From contig DUJJ01000186.1 of assembly GCA_013329865.1 (NCBI GenBank), positions 1 to 10,561 of the forward strand: 10,561 nucleotides of DNA, read 5' to 3'. The DNA comes from Candidatus Poseidoniaceae archaeon. GTDB lineage: Archaea; Thermoplasmatota; Poseidoniia; Poseidoniales; Poseidoniaceae. The notes beneath the pieces were generated by a model, which was not told the DNA's origin, made no database searches, and saw only the letters and a list, made by a program, of their open reading frames with translations. Of this stretch, positions 1-6,605 are shown piece after piece; within the stretch, counting starts at the first letter, position 1; each line of letters begins with the position of its first letter. Position numbers and translations under genes: made by a program.

Positions 1-804
1 GATAGTTTTCAGGAGTTTTTCCCGAGTAACTCAACTGATTATGCCAAAGAGAGTTCTGGCTCATCCACGCTTGGCGCCGGCCTGTTTGCTTGTGTGATAA
101 TTCTTGCGTTTGTGGCAATAATCGGTGGCTCGATAATGTTCATTCAAAATAAGGAACTTGGTAAAATTGGATTGCTGGCAATAGTTGCTATTGTCATAGT
201 TGGTTTGCTGGCCGGAACTATGCTTGCTGGTCAGGCAAAAAGCCAAGATGAAGAAACCTTCGCAATATCAGAAGCAAATGCATCGGGTATTGTGGGAGCC
301 TTTGAAGATGTTAGTGACCACAGATTCTCGATAATATTCATTGGTGGGCCGCAGGATGGTCAAAGTGAGATCGGCGATCGTCACCCCACAATTGTTGACC
401 AAGGTGGACCGGTTGACGGCTGGGCAGAGACCATGAGAGACAAGGTTTGGGAGCCGCTAAATCTCGGCGTTTCCATGCAATGGATAATATTAGGAATGTT
501 TGTTGGTGTTGCGATGGGCTCAGCAGGTGCTCAGGCTCGTTCTATGTTTTCGCAATTGGTGCCGGAAACCAGAACCTCTGAATTCTTCGGCTTTTTCGGC
601 TTCCTTGGCAAATCTGCCGCAATGATTGGAACATTCCTCTATGGTATTGCAAGTTCAGCATTCGACAGTCGGGTCGCAATATTGACCATCACTATCGTTA
701 TACTGGCAGGGACTTACCTAACGAGTAAAGTTGACTTGGAAGAAGGCATCAGAGTTGCAGAAGAAGAAGACGCGAGAAATCGGGCAGCGGCAAATTCTGA
801 GTAG
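1..804 (+). CDS. UMF1/Atg22-like MFS transporter, 3' part (5' end outside window)
   Basis: The reading frame is open from base 1 to the TAG at 802-804, giving the last 267 residues of a membrane transporter. Hydrophobic helices lie at about residues 24-48, 55-75, 160-178, 196-215 and 226-243. The block at about residues 165-215 (GSAGAQARSMFSQLVPE, then EFFGFFGFLGKSAA) matches the conserved second-half signature of the UMF1 family of the major facilitator superfamily, which is related to the yeast vacuolar effluxer Atg22. These proteins are thought to move amino acids or other small solutes across the membrane; the substrate here is unknown. A roughly 80-residue polar loop (about 76-158) separates two helices, longer than usual in MFS proteins. 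The C-terminus is a short charged tail. The next gene starts within 10 bases of the stop, so the two are probably co-transcribed. Family call is good; substrate cannot be assigned. Confidence 0.85.
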   Translation, partial: DSFQEFFPSNSTDYAKESSGSSTLGAGLFACVIILAFVAIIGGSIMFIQNKELGKIGLLAIVAIVIVGLLAGTMLAGQAKSQDEETFAISEANASGIVGAFEDVSDHRFSIIFIGGPQDGQSEIGDRHPTIVDQGGPVDGWAETMRDKVWEPLNLGVSMQWIILGMFVGVAMGSAGAQARSMFSQLVPETRTSEFFGFFGFLGKSAAMIGTFLYGIASSAFDSRVAILTITIVILAGTYLTSKVDLEEGIRVAEEEDARNRAAANSE

Positions 805-808
805 GTGA
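804..808 (+). promoter_or_regulatory. Shine-Dalgarno GGTGA overlapping upstream stop
   Basis: GGTGA matches the 3' half of the archaeal SD consensus GGAGGTGA. It begins on the last base of the TAG stop at 802-804 and lies 5 bases before the ATG at 814. It therefore favours ATG 814 over the GTG at 805, which lies inside the motif, as the start of the acyltransferase, and suggests translational coupling to the transporter. Confidence 0.6.
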
Positions 809-813
809 CTTGG

Positions 814-1539
814 ATGAAGAACTTCGCCCTGGTGCAGACTGTTGGCTCTGGGGTGCTACTAATCTACACAATCATCCTGTGGGGCTTGCCAGTTGCACCA
901 GCATTGGCAGTGTTTGATGTTATCACTGACTTGGCATTGACTAACTCAACTTGGTTGAATTACGTCATTTATGGTTTAACAATTGGTGTGTGTTTTATGG
1001 TTTACATATTGTCCTTACTGTTCTTCTCAGGAATGACACAGCGGATTATTCATGTGCGAATACCTGAGGATAAAATAGTTGACAAATTGGAGTCATGGAA
1101 CACCGTCAGATGGGCCGTTTGCGCCCATCTCCACCGCTGTACTCACCCAGTGTTAATCCACACAATCCCATCACCAATTTGTAACGCGTATTATCGACTT
1201 GCCGGCGCTAAATTGGGCAAAGGTGTCCAAATAAATACCATCAATCTAAATGACCCTTCAGCAGTAACCATTGGCGACAATGTGGTTATTGGCGGGAGAT
1301 CGATTATTAATGGTCACTTGGTAGAAAAGGGACAACTGGTCCTTGCTAGAGTACATCTCGAAGATAACTGCCTGATCGGTGCTGGAACAACAATTCAGCC
1401 GGGGGTAAGGGTCGGTGCTGGCGCAGTAATCGCCACCAACGGCTTGGTCGGCAAATGGAAAGAGATACCGGCAGGCGAAGTGTGGGGTGGTTTACCAGTG
1501 CAACAAATTAGCAAGTCGTCTGTGAGAAATGATGGATAA
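814..1539 (+). CDS. Membrane-anchored hexapeptide-repeat (left-handed beta-helix) acyltransferase
   Basis: The protein has 241 residues from ATG 814. Two hydrophobic helices (about residues 6-33 and 52-74) are followed by a cytosolic C-terminal domain built of hexapeptide repeats: LGKGVQI, VTIGDNVVIG, CLIGAGTTIQPGVRVGAGAVI, ending in IPAGEVWGGLPVQQI. This pattern is typical of left-handed beta-helix acetyl/acyltransferases. The GHL near residue 168 and the VWGGLP ending resemble the C-terminal transferase unit found in Pls/PosA-type proteins. Such enzymes usually transfer acetyl or acyl groups from a CoA thioester; the acceptor here is unknown, but a membrane-proximal substrate is likely given the helices. 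An alternative GTG start at 805 adds three residues. It is placed between two transporters in the same direction, so it may belong to the same transcript without sharing their function. Confidence 0.85.
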   Translation: MKNFALVQTVGSGVLLIYTIILWGLPVAPALAVFDVITDLALTNSTWLNYVIYGLTIGVCFMVYILSLLFFSGMTQRIIHVRIPEDKIVDKLESWNTVRWAVCAHLHRCTHPVLIHTIPSPICNAYYRLAGAKLGKGVQINTINLNDPSAVTIGDNVVIGGRSIINGHLVEKGQLVLARVHLEDNCLIGAGTTIQPGVRVGAGAVIATNGLVGKWKEIPAGEVWGGLPVQQISKSSVRNDG

Positions 1540-1540
1540 T

Positions 1541-1550
1541 TTTACTTAAT
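1541..1550 (+). promoter_or_regulatory. Possible TATA-like element before OPT transporter gene
   Basis: TTTACTTAAT lies just after the acyltransferase stop and resembles the archaeal TATA box (TTTAWATA-like). A start of transcription about 25 bases downstream would fall near 1570-1575, ahead of both candidate start codons. The element is AT-rich by eye only, and a purine-rich BRE is not evident, so this is a weak call. Confidence 0.25.
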
Positions 1551-1618
1551 TACCCATCGATAAAGCGGAATAGTATTCAAGTGGGCGCGCTCACAACATT
1601 ATGTGCGGAAGCACATTT

Positions 1619-1624
1619 GGGGGA
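1619..1624 (+). promoter_or_regulatory. Shine-Dalgarno-like GGGGGA before GTG 1632
   Basis: GGGGGA lies 7 bases before GTG 1632. The earlier in-frame GTG at 1581 has only GCGGAA at a distance of 10 bases. The spacing and purine content favour 1632 as the OPT transporter start, although 1581 cannot be excluded. Confidence 0.45.
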
Positions 1625-1631
1625 CTATTTA

Positions 1632-3962
1632 GTGGGTGTTCAGAAGTCTGCATATAGACAACCCGTCACACCTGAGGGTCTAAAAGCGATTGAAGAGGGC
1701 AAATTAACATGGTTAGATGATGAGATGTATAACAATCTCAACACCGGTGTCCTTGAACAATATCTGGAAGAAAAAAACCTTGAAGAATCCTTCGAAGTAT
1801 CACACTGGAGCACGCCCAAAGTATTCTACGGTATTGCTATAGGGGCTGTCTTTTCTGGTGTAACAGCATATATCGGTCTCAAACTTGGTTTAGCTATTTC
1901 TGCTGCTTGGTATATTGCCTATCTGCTGGGCATGGCGTTGAAATGGTCTCCCTCAGAAGTAAATATTGCGACATCGGCAACAACTGGAGCCACTCATGCG
2001 TCGACCGGATTTATCTTCACATTCCCAGCAATTTTTCTTCTTGCTAGTGACGCCAGATACGAACTAGCGAGTGGGCCTCTGATCACTCTAGGCGATGGTG
2101 ATGCGATCAATCTAGCATTCATTGGCATAGTGGCGAGCATGTTTGCTGGATTTTTGGGAGTTATGTATTTCATTATTTTTAGGCGTGTTTGGTTAGTTGA
2201 GGACCCTCTACCACTACCGGGTTTTGAGGCTACTTTGAAGATGCTGGATATAGCCTCGGATGTAAATACTGGTGCGGTAGAACATGCTCGTGAGTCATTG
2301 AAAACCATTGGTATTTGGACCGGATTTACCATGGTAGGTTTGTTTTTGGTAGAATATCCGCTTATTTGGCTTGGTGATAAAAAATTAGCATTATTTGATT
2401 GGATTGCCCAAACAGCCAGCATAGGCGATTTCGGTTTAGCGACAATATATTCGAAGGGAACTATCCACCAACCCTCTGGAACAGATGGTGGTGTGTCGCT
2501 GAATTATACGCACTGGAGCCCTGACACAGCTTGGAATCCTTTCGCCTACACATACATTGGCGTTTACCTCACCCCATCGATGTTTGCTATTGGATGGTTC
2601 ATGAAAACACGGGTTGCGTTTCTAGTAAACCTTGGAACTATTGTCGGTTGGTTCTTCTTAGTCCCGTTAGTAGTGTGGTTCAATTTCCCAATATATGATG
2701 CAATATCACAATCAAATATACCAATTCAACAATACGCTGGGTCAAATGGTGCGCCACTTCAAATGCTGGCGTTTAGCAAGGCAGTCAGGACTATTGCAAT
2801 TGGGGCGATAGTCGGTGGTGGAATGTTTGGCTTGGCTAAGATGTACAAAACCTTCTTGAATATATTTAGCGATATTGGTGGGGCGCTCAAAGGCGAGGGT
2901 AGTCAGGAGTATATGGAGGGCAAAGGCTGGTATGAGTGGCCACTGAAGCACATACCAATCTTCATGATTCTGACCTTCTTTTCGATGATCGTAATTTTCA
3001 CTTTGGGTGGATTTTCAATCTTGGCGTCCCTCATCTTTGCCACAGTGTTAATCTTGACGACATTCCTACTTGGGGCAATCGCTGTTAGAGTTATGGGCGA
3101 AACTGGTATTGAACCAGTTTCAGGGACCTCATTTATTGTCCTACTGATGCTACTTGGTGTATTTTTGAATGCTCAAGACCTCCTAGATTTGTCCACTCAG
3201 GATTCAATTTTGCTAGGTTTGGTTGGGACTACAGTATTTGGTTCAGCAATTTCAATGTCTGGCACAGTAATTGGTGATTACAAAAACAGTTTATACATCG
3301 GCAATCGCCCTTACCACATATCTAAAGGGAATATCATGGGAGTTGTTCCGGGTGCCATAATTGGTGCTGGAGTTGCTATCTTCCTGTCGATTCAGTTAGC
3401 CGATGGGACAATAGAATTGTTGGCTCCACAAGCCAACGCATTTGCGACCTTCTCGGTCATTTTCGCAGAAAAAGAAGGGGATTTGTGGCTGTTATTACTA
3501 GGATTCCTGCTTGGTATGTTTGTCGAGTGGGCTACAGGAATGGGCACATCATTTGGCTTGGGTATGTATTTGACAGTGCCGTATACTTTGCCAATGCTGA
3601 TCGGCGGCTATGCTAGGGATCGCTGGGAAGACACCAAACTAAAGCCAAGAATTGACAAAATAAAAGAAGAATTAGGTTCTAACGAGGCTGAAAAACAACG
3701 TGCGCTTATTCTATTGGGCACCTTCATGGTTGCCGCAGGGCTGCTGACTGGAGAAGCGTTCTTTGGCACAGAGTCAAGCATATTGTCGTTCCTCGATACT
3801 CTGGTAAATGACCCATTCTCAACAACTTGGTATGTAGGCCGATTAATAGGCTTCGTCGGTCTGAATTTAGGTATCGGATATCTAATTTACTGGCTATTCA
3901 AGCGTGCTGGGGTAATCGGCTCTGGTCCAGAAGATGCGGTGTTGGATGCTGAAATAAGCTGA
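1632..3962 (+). CDS. OPT-family oligopeptide transporter
   Basis: This is a large polytopic protein of 776 residues from GTG 1632 (793 if the GTG at 1581 is used). After a soluble N-terminal stretch of about 60 residues come many hydrophobic helices with OPT/YSL hallmarks. One is GLKLGLAISAAW followed by NIATSATTGATHASTGFIFTFPA, equivalent to the family's NI.QT.ASAGE..A.G.IFT.PA block. Others are GTVIGDYKNSLYIGNRP preceding a helix, GMYLTVPYTLPMLIGGYARDR, and near the end a GLLTGEAFFG helix. The family imports oligopeptides, or metal-chelate complexes in YSL members, usually by proton symport. Peptide uptake fits a protein-degrading marine archaeon. Prokaryotic members are commonly 600-700 residues; the excess here is the N-terminal extension and loops. 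The stop is followed almost at once by the DMT transporter gene. Family call is strong, substrate inferred. Confidence 0.92.
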   Translation: MGVQKSAYRQPVTPEGLKAIEEGKLTWLDDEMYNNLNTGVLEQYLEEKNLEESFEVSHWSTPKVFYGIAIGAVFSGVTAYIGLKLGLAISAAWYIAYLLGMALKWSPSEVNIATSATTGATHASTGFIFTFPAIFLLASDARYELASGPLITLGDGDAINLAFIGIVASMFAGFLGVMYFIIFRRVWLVEDPLPLPGFEATLKMLDIASDVNTGAVEHARESLKTIGIWTGFTMVGLFLVEYPLIWLGDKKLALFDWIAQTASIGDFGLATIYSKGTIHQPSGTDGGVSLNYTHWSPDTAWNPFAYTYIGVYLTPSMFAIGWFMKTRVAFLVNLGTIVGWFFLVPLVVWFNFPIYDAISQSNIPIQQYAGSNGAPLQMLAFSKAVRTIAIGAIVGGGMFGLAKMYKTFLNIFSDIGGALKGEGSQEYMEGKGWYEWPLKHIPIFMILTFFSMIVIFTLGGFSILASLIFATVLILTTFLLGAIAVRVMGETGIEPVSGTSFIVLLMLLGVFLNAQDLLDLSTQDSILLGLVGTTVFGSAISMSGTVIGDYKNSLYIGNRPYHISKGNIMGVVPGAIIGAGVAIFLSIQLADGTIELLAPQANAFATFSVIFAEKEGDLWLLLLGFLLGMFVEWATGMGTSFGLGMYLTVPYTLPMLIGGYARDRWEDTKLKPRIDKIKEELGSNEAEKQRALILLGTFMVAAGLLTGEAFFGTESSILSFLDTLVNDPFSTTWYVGRLIGFVGLNLGIGYLIYWLFKRAGVIGSGPEDAVLDAEIS

Positions 3963-3968
3963 GAGTGA
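3961..3968 (+). promoter_or_regulatory. Shine-Dalgarno GAGAGTGA before ATG 3974
   Basis: GAGAGTGA is a one-mismatch match to GGAGGTGA-type archaeal SD sequences. It overlaps the TGA stop of the OPT gene (3960-3962) and lies 5 bases before ATG 3974. It favours this ATG over the GTG at 3965, which falls inside the motif. Confidence 0.5.
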
Positions 3969-3973
3969 AACCA

Positions 3974-4960
3974 ATGAGCACGATTCGGGGCACCCCTGCA
4001 TGGGTGTGGTTATTACTCATTGCGGCAGTATTTGGTGTGTCCAGCGCCGGTGCTCTATTCCAGCAAGTAGACGATGTGCCACCTTTGTTACGGGCATCCT
4101 GGCGTTTGCAACTAACCTCTTTGATACTCGCACCGATGGCAATGGTCCAATGGATTGTTTATCGAGATAAAATAGGTCACAGGTTTGCAGAACGGGAGAC
4201 TCTGATTTGGATTCTTGCGGGTGGGTGTTTCTTGGCTTTACATTTTGGTGCATGGGTCGCAAGTCTTGATCAAACCTCACTGACTCATTCATTGTTATTT
4301 GTCACTGCTCATCCACTAATCATTGTTGTTGGAATGGCGCTGGTAGCAAAATTACTGAGAAATTATCGTAGTCCTTCAAAACTCGAAATAATCGGTGCTT
4401 GCATCGGCTTTACAGGGGCTGCCCTTGCTTTGATTGATTATGGCGACCAGCAAGGTGACAGAACAGTTACCATCTGGGGTGATTTTCTTGCTTTCCTTGG
4501 GGCTGTTTTTGTGGTTGGCTACATTGTCAGTGGTAGAATACTACGAAAATGGATGCCGATATTTCTCTATGCTTTCCCAGTAACTCTGATTGGCGCAGTA
4601 TTGTTAATCCCGGCATCACTAGCGCTGGAGTCAGAATCCTCAGATTTTGGCGTATTTGGATGGATACAAGCTGATTACCTTCACTGGTTCCTTGCTTTAG
4701 CCTTGATTGCCGGTTTGTTAGGTCACACAGGTCTAAACACGTGCTTGAGGTACATGCCGCCATTGGTTGTATCGACGAGTGTCACACTTGAACCAATTAT
4801 CGGGTCTCTAATCGGGCACATTATCTTTGATACAGGGCTTCCTGGGTTTTGGACATGGTTAGGCGGGCCAATATTGATTATTGGTATCATATTGGTAGTG
4901 ATAAGTAGTTCAGAGGAACATACGAACAATGAAACGAGGGGAGTAGTCACTGAGCACTGA
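3974..4960 (+). CDS. EamA/DMT-superfamily membrane transporter
   Basis: The protein has 328 residues from ATG 3974 (331 from GTG 3965). By eye there are about ten hydrophobic helices arranged as two EamA repeats. The first repeat includes RASWRLQLTSLILAP and SLTHSLLFVTAHPLIIVVGM; the second includes PPLVVSTSVTLEPIIGSLIGHI and GGPILIIGIILVVIS. These match the EamA pattern, in which the helix with a central Pro (here in AHPLI and LEPII) precedes a final helix of each repeat. DMT proteins of this type export or exchange amino acids, nucleotides or other metabolites; the substrate is not predictable from sequence. The C-terminus is a short polar tail of about 16 residues. surE begins 9 bases after its stop, which supports co-transcription. 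Confidence 0.88.
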   Translation: MSTIRGTPAWVWLLLIAAVFGVSSAGALFQQVDDVPPLLRASWRLQLTSLILAPMAMVQWIVYRDKIGHRFAERETLIWILAGGCFLALHFGAWVASLDQTSLTHSLLFVTAHPLIIVVGMALVAKLLRNYRSPSKLEIIGACIGFTGAALALIDYGDQQGDRTVTIWGDFLAFLGAVFVVGYIVSGRILRKWMPIFLYAFPVTLIGAVLLIPASLALESESSDFGVFGWIQADYLHWFLALALIAGLLGHTGLNTCLRYMPPLVVSTSVTLEPIIGSLIGHIIFDTGLPGFWTWLGGPILIIGIILVVISSSEEHTNNETRGVVTEH

Positions 4961-4965
4961 GGGAG
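4959..4965 (+). promoter_or_regulatory. Shine-Dalgarno GAGGGAG of surE
   Basis: GAGGGAG lies 4 bases before ATG 4970 and overlaps the stop codon of the upstream DMT transporter, supporting the surE start and translational coupling. Confidence 0.55.
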
Positions 4966-4969
4966 TTTC

Positions 4970-5956
4970 ATGATCGACAATAATGACACAGGTTGGTTAC
5001 TACTTACTAACGACGATGGGATCGAAGCGATTGGCATGCGTCTATTAGTCGAATCACTCAATCAAAGAGGTCACAAAGTGGTAGTCTTTGCGCCGAGTGA
5101 TAATCAGTCAGCAACAGGGATGAGAATTAATCTCATGAAACCGTTGCAATGGCGCTTTAGGGATGATTTGAAAGAAACCTGGGCTGTTATTGACGAAAAT
5201 CTTCATCTCATCGAGCTTGATGGTACTCCCTGCGATACTATGATTGTGGCGCTAGATCGAGGGTTGCAACACATTTTACCAGAGGTTGTCCCTAGTATGG
5301 TAGTCTCTGGTGTTAATTTAGGACCAAATATGTCTCAGGATTCCTATCACAGCGGCACTATGGGCGCGGCCAGAGAAGCAGGATTGTACGGCATGCCTGC
5401 GATCGCATCGTCACTTACCTCATTCGACGATGAGGGTATGGATGCTGCAGTTCGGGCAACAGTCGATGTGGTTGAACAGGCCTTGAAAATATTACCAATC
5501 AAACCCGAAAACCTTAGACGACCTGTGGTTGATTTGGATAAGCCCCATATCAGCAGATGGCCAGTAATTGAACAAGAACCCGCCTGGTCCAATAACCCAG
5601 CTGAGGCATTACGAACTGCTTTTAGACATGGAGAATTGATGCTGAATATCAATACGCCAGCAGACTGGAATGGGAAGTTTCAGACGACTAGACTGGGAAT
5701 GCGATGGTACAGGGATGCAATATCATTTAGCCAGGGTGAAGATAATCAAAAAACTGCGACATTCACTATCGGAGCGGCTAGTATAGACCACACATCAGTC
5801 AACAATAGTGATTGTGATACTGTGATGCTGAAAGAATCTAGCATTTCATGCCTCCCGACATGGCCACAAACTCATCCACTAGCATTGGACGACCGCTTAC
5901 TAACATGGTGTTTGAAAACCGGAGAAAATAATTATCCAATTTGGTTAAAGATGTAG
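4970..5956 (+). CDS. surE: SurE 5'/3'-nucleotidase (survival protein SurE)
   Basis: The protein has 328 residues. SurE is a metal-dependent phosphatase that removes phosphate from 5'- and 3'-nucleoside monophosphates in the cytoplasm. The N-terminus holds the family motif LLTNDDGIEAIG, with the metal-ligand aspartates D15 and D16. Next come APSDNQSATG (ligand S47), DGTPCD at about 85-89, and SGVNLGPN with ligand N116. HSGTMGAAREAGLYGMPAIASS (127-148) corresponds to the canonical YSGTVGAA...G.P..A.S block. After this, about 45 residues (176-220) are inserted before the LNINTP strand, so the protein is longer than the usual 250-270 residues. All active-site positions I can identify are present. 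It is the last gene of the plus-strand run; its 3' end overlaps the converging trmY by 12 bp. Confidence 0.93.
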   Translation: MIDNNDTGWLLLTNDDGIEAIGMRLLVESLNQRGHKVVVFAPSDNQSATGMRINLMKPLQWRFRDDLKETWAVIDENLHLIELDGTPCDTMIVALDRGLQHILPEVVPSMVVSGVNLGPNMSQDSYHSGTMGAAREAGLYGMPAIASSLTSFDDEGMDAAVRATVDVVEQALKILPIKPENLRRPVVDLDKPHISRWPVIEQEPAWSNNPAEALRTAFRHGELMLNINTPADWNGKFQTTRLGMRWYRDAISFSQGEDNQKTATFTIGAASIDHTSVNNSDCDTVMLKESSISCLPTWPQTHPLALDDRLLTWCLKTGENNYPIWLKM

Positions 5957-6598
5957 GTTTACCCCTTCATCAAGTAAAAAGTGACATACTGCAATTGCCA
6001 TGTGCCCTTGCAGCCATTGTTGGCCGAGTGACCGCCGGACCATTTTGACACTTGACGTAAGGTTCAATTCTTGATCATCGCTTAGAATAAATCCAATATC
6101 TATCCCGCTGATAACTACTTTTTGACCTTCCATGGATACTGACGAGGTAGGCTTACTATTGCTGGGTAGGGCAGCATTCTCAGCCCACAGTCTTGGTGCA
6201 TTTGCGTCTAAAGCAACAATATGTGAGCCGTTCCATTCCAGAATAGTTTCACCAATATCTCCACCGCTATCATATATGCCATCAGCACGTTTGGTCCACA
6301 CACCAATTGGCGGTGTAGGCTCTCGCAAAACTTTGGCGATTTGTCCAGCTACCGAGCGTTCTTCTGCATGAATGCCTCGTACTTCACTGCCGACTATTTT
6401 CATTCGCCTGCTTGGTCCAGGTCCACCAAGAAAATGAAGAATAATCTCTGTATCTCGACGCAACCCATGACTTGTCATCATGGCAGCCATCAATGCTCGA
6501 ATCATCACATCCATGCGGCCGGCACCGCTCGCTAAGTCATTTAGTGGTAACTTACCTGATGACATTGCGCGATGACCGACAATGGCAAATCGACGCAT
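5945..6598 (-). CDS. trmY: tRNA (pseudouridine(54)-N1)-methyltransferase TrmY
   Basis: The protein has 217 residues from the ATG at 6598. TrmY is a SPOUT-class, SAM-dependent enzyme that makes N1-methylpseudouridine at position 54 of the T-arm in archaeal tRNAs. Family blocks are clear: MRRFAIVGHR, GAGRMD (25-30), SHGLRRD (43-49), LHFLGGP, EVRGIHAEERSVAGQIAKVL (72-91), then the knot region GFILSDDQELN and RRSLG, and a C-terminal AIAVCHFLLDE. A longer TTG-initiated frame from 6622 would overlap coaBC by 17 bp, but TrmY proteins start at MR-F, so the ATG is preferred; AGTGA overlapping the coaBC stop lies 4 bases upstream. The knot usually reads VLGDH; here it is ILSDD. About 20 extra residues lie before the knot. 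It follows coaBC by 7 bp, a probable two-gene operon. Confidence 0.92.
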   Translation of the reverse strand: MRRFAIVGHRAMSSGKLPLNDLASGAGRMDVMIRALMAAMMTSHGLRRDTEIILHFLGGPGPSRRMKIVGSEVRGIHAEERSVAGQIAKVLREPTPPIGVWTKRADGIYDSGGDIGETILEWNGSHIVALDANAPRLWAENAALPSNSKPTSSVSMEGQKVVISGIDIGFILSDDQELNLTSSVKMVRRSLGQQWLQGHMAIAVCHFLLDEGVNLHL

Positions 6599-6605
6599 TG
6601 TATCA

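Noticed and set aside
1994..2422. Open minus-strand frame of 142 codons inside the OPT gene
   Set aside because: It is fully antisense to a conserved transporter and its translation shows no recognisable domain; a reading-frame shadow.
4723..5061. Minus-strand frame of 112 codons across the DMT/surE junction
   Set aside because: It is antisense to the conserved ends of both genes, including the SurE TNDDG motif, with no domain of its own.
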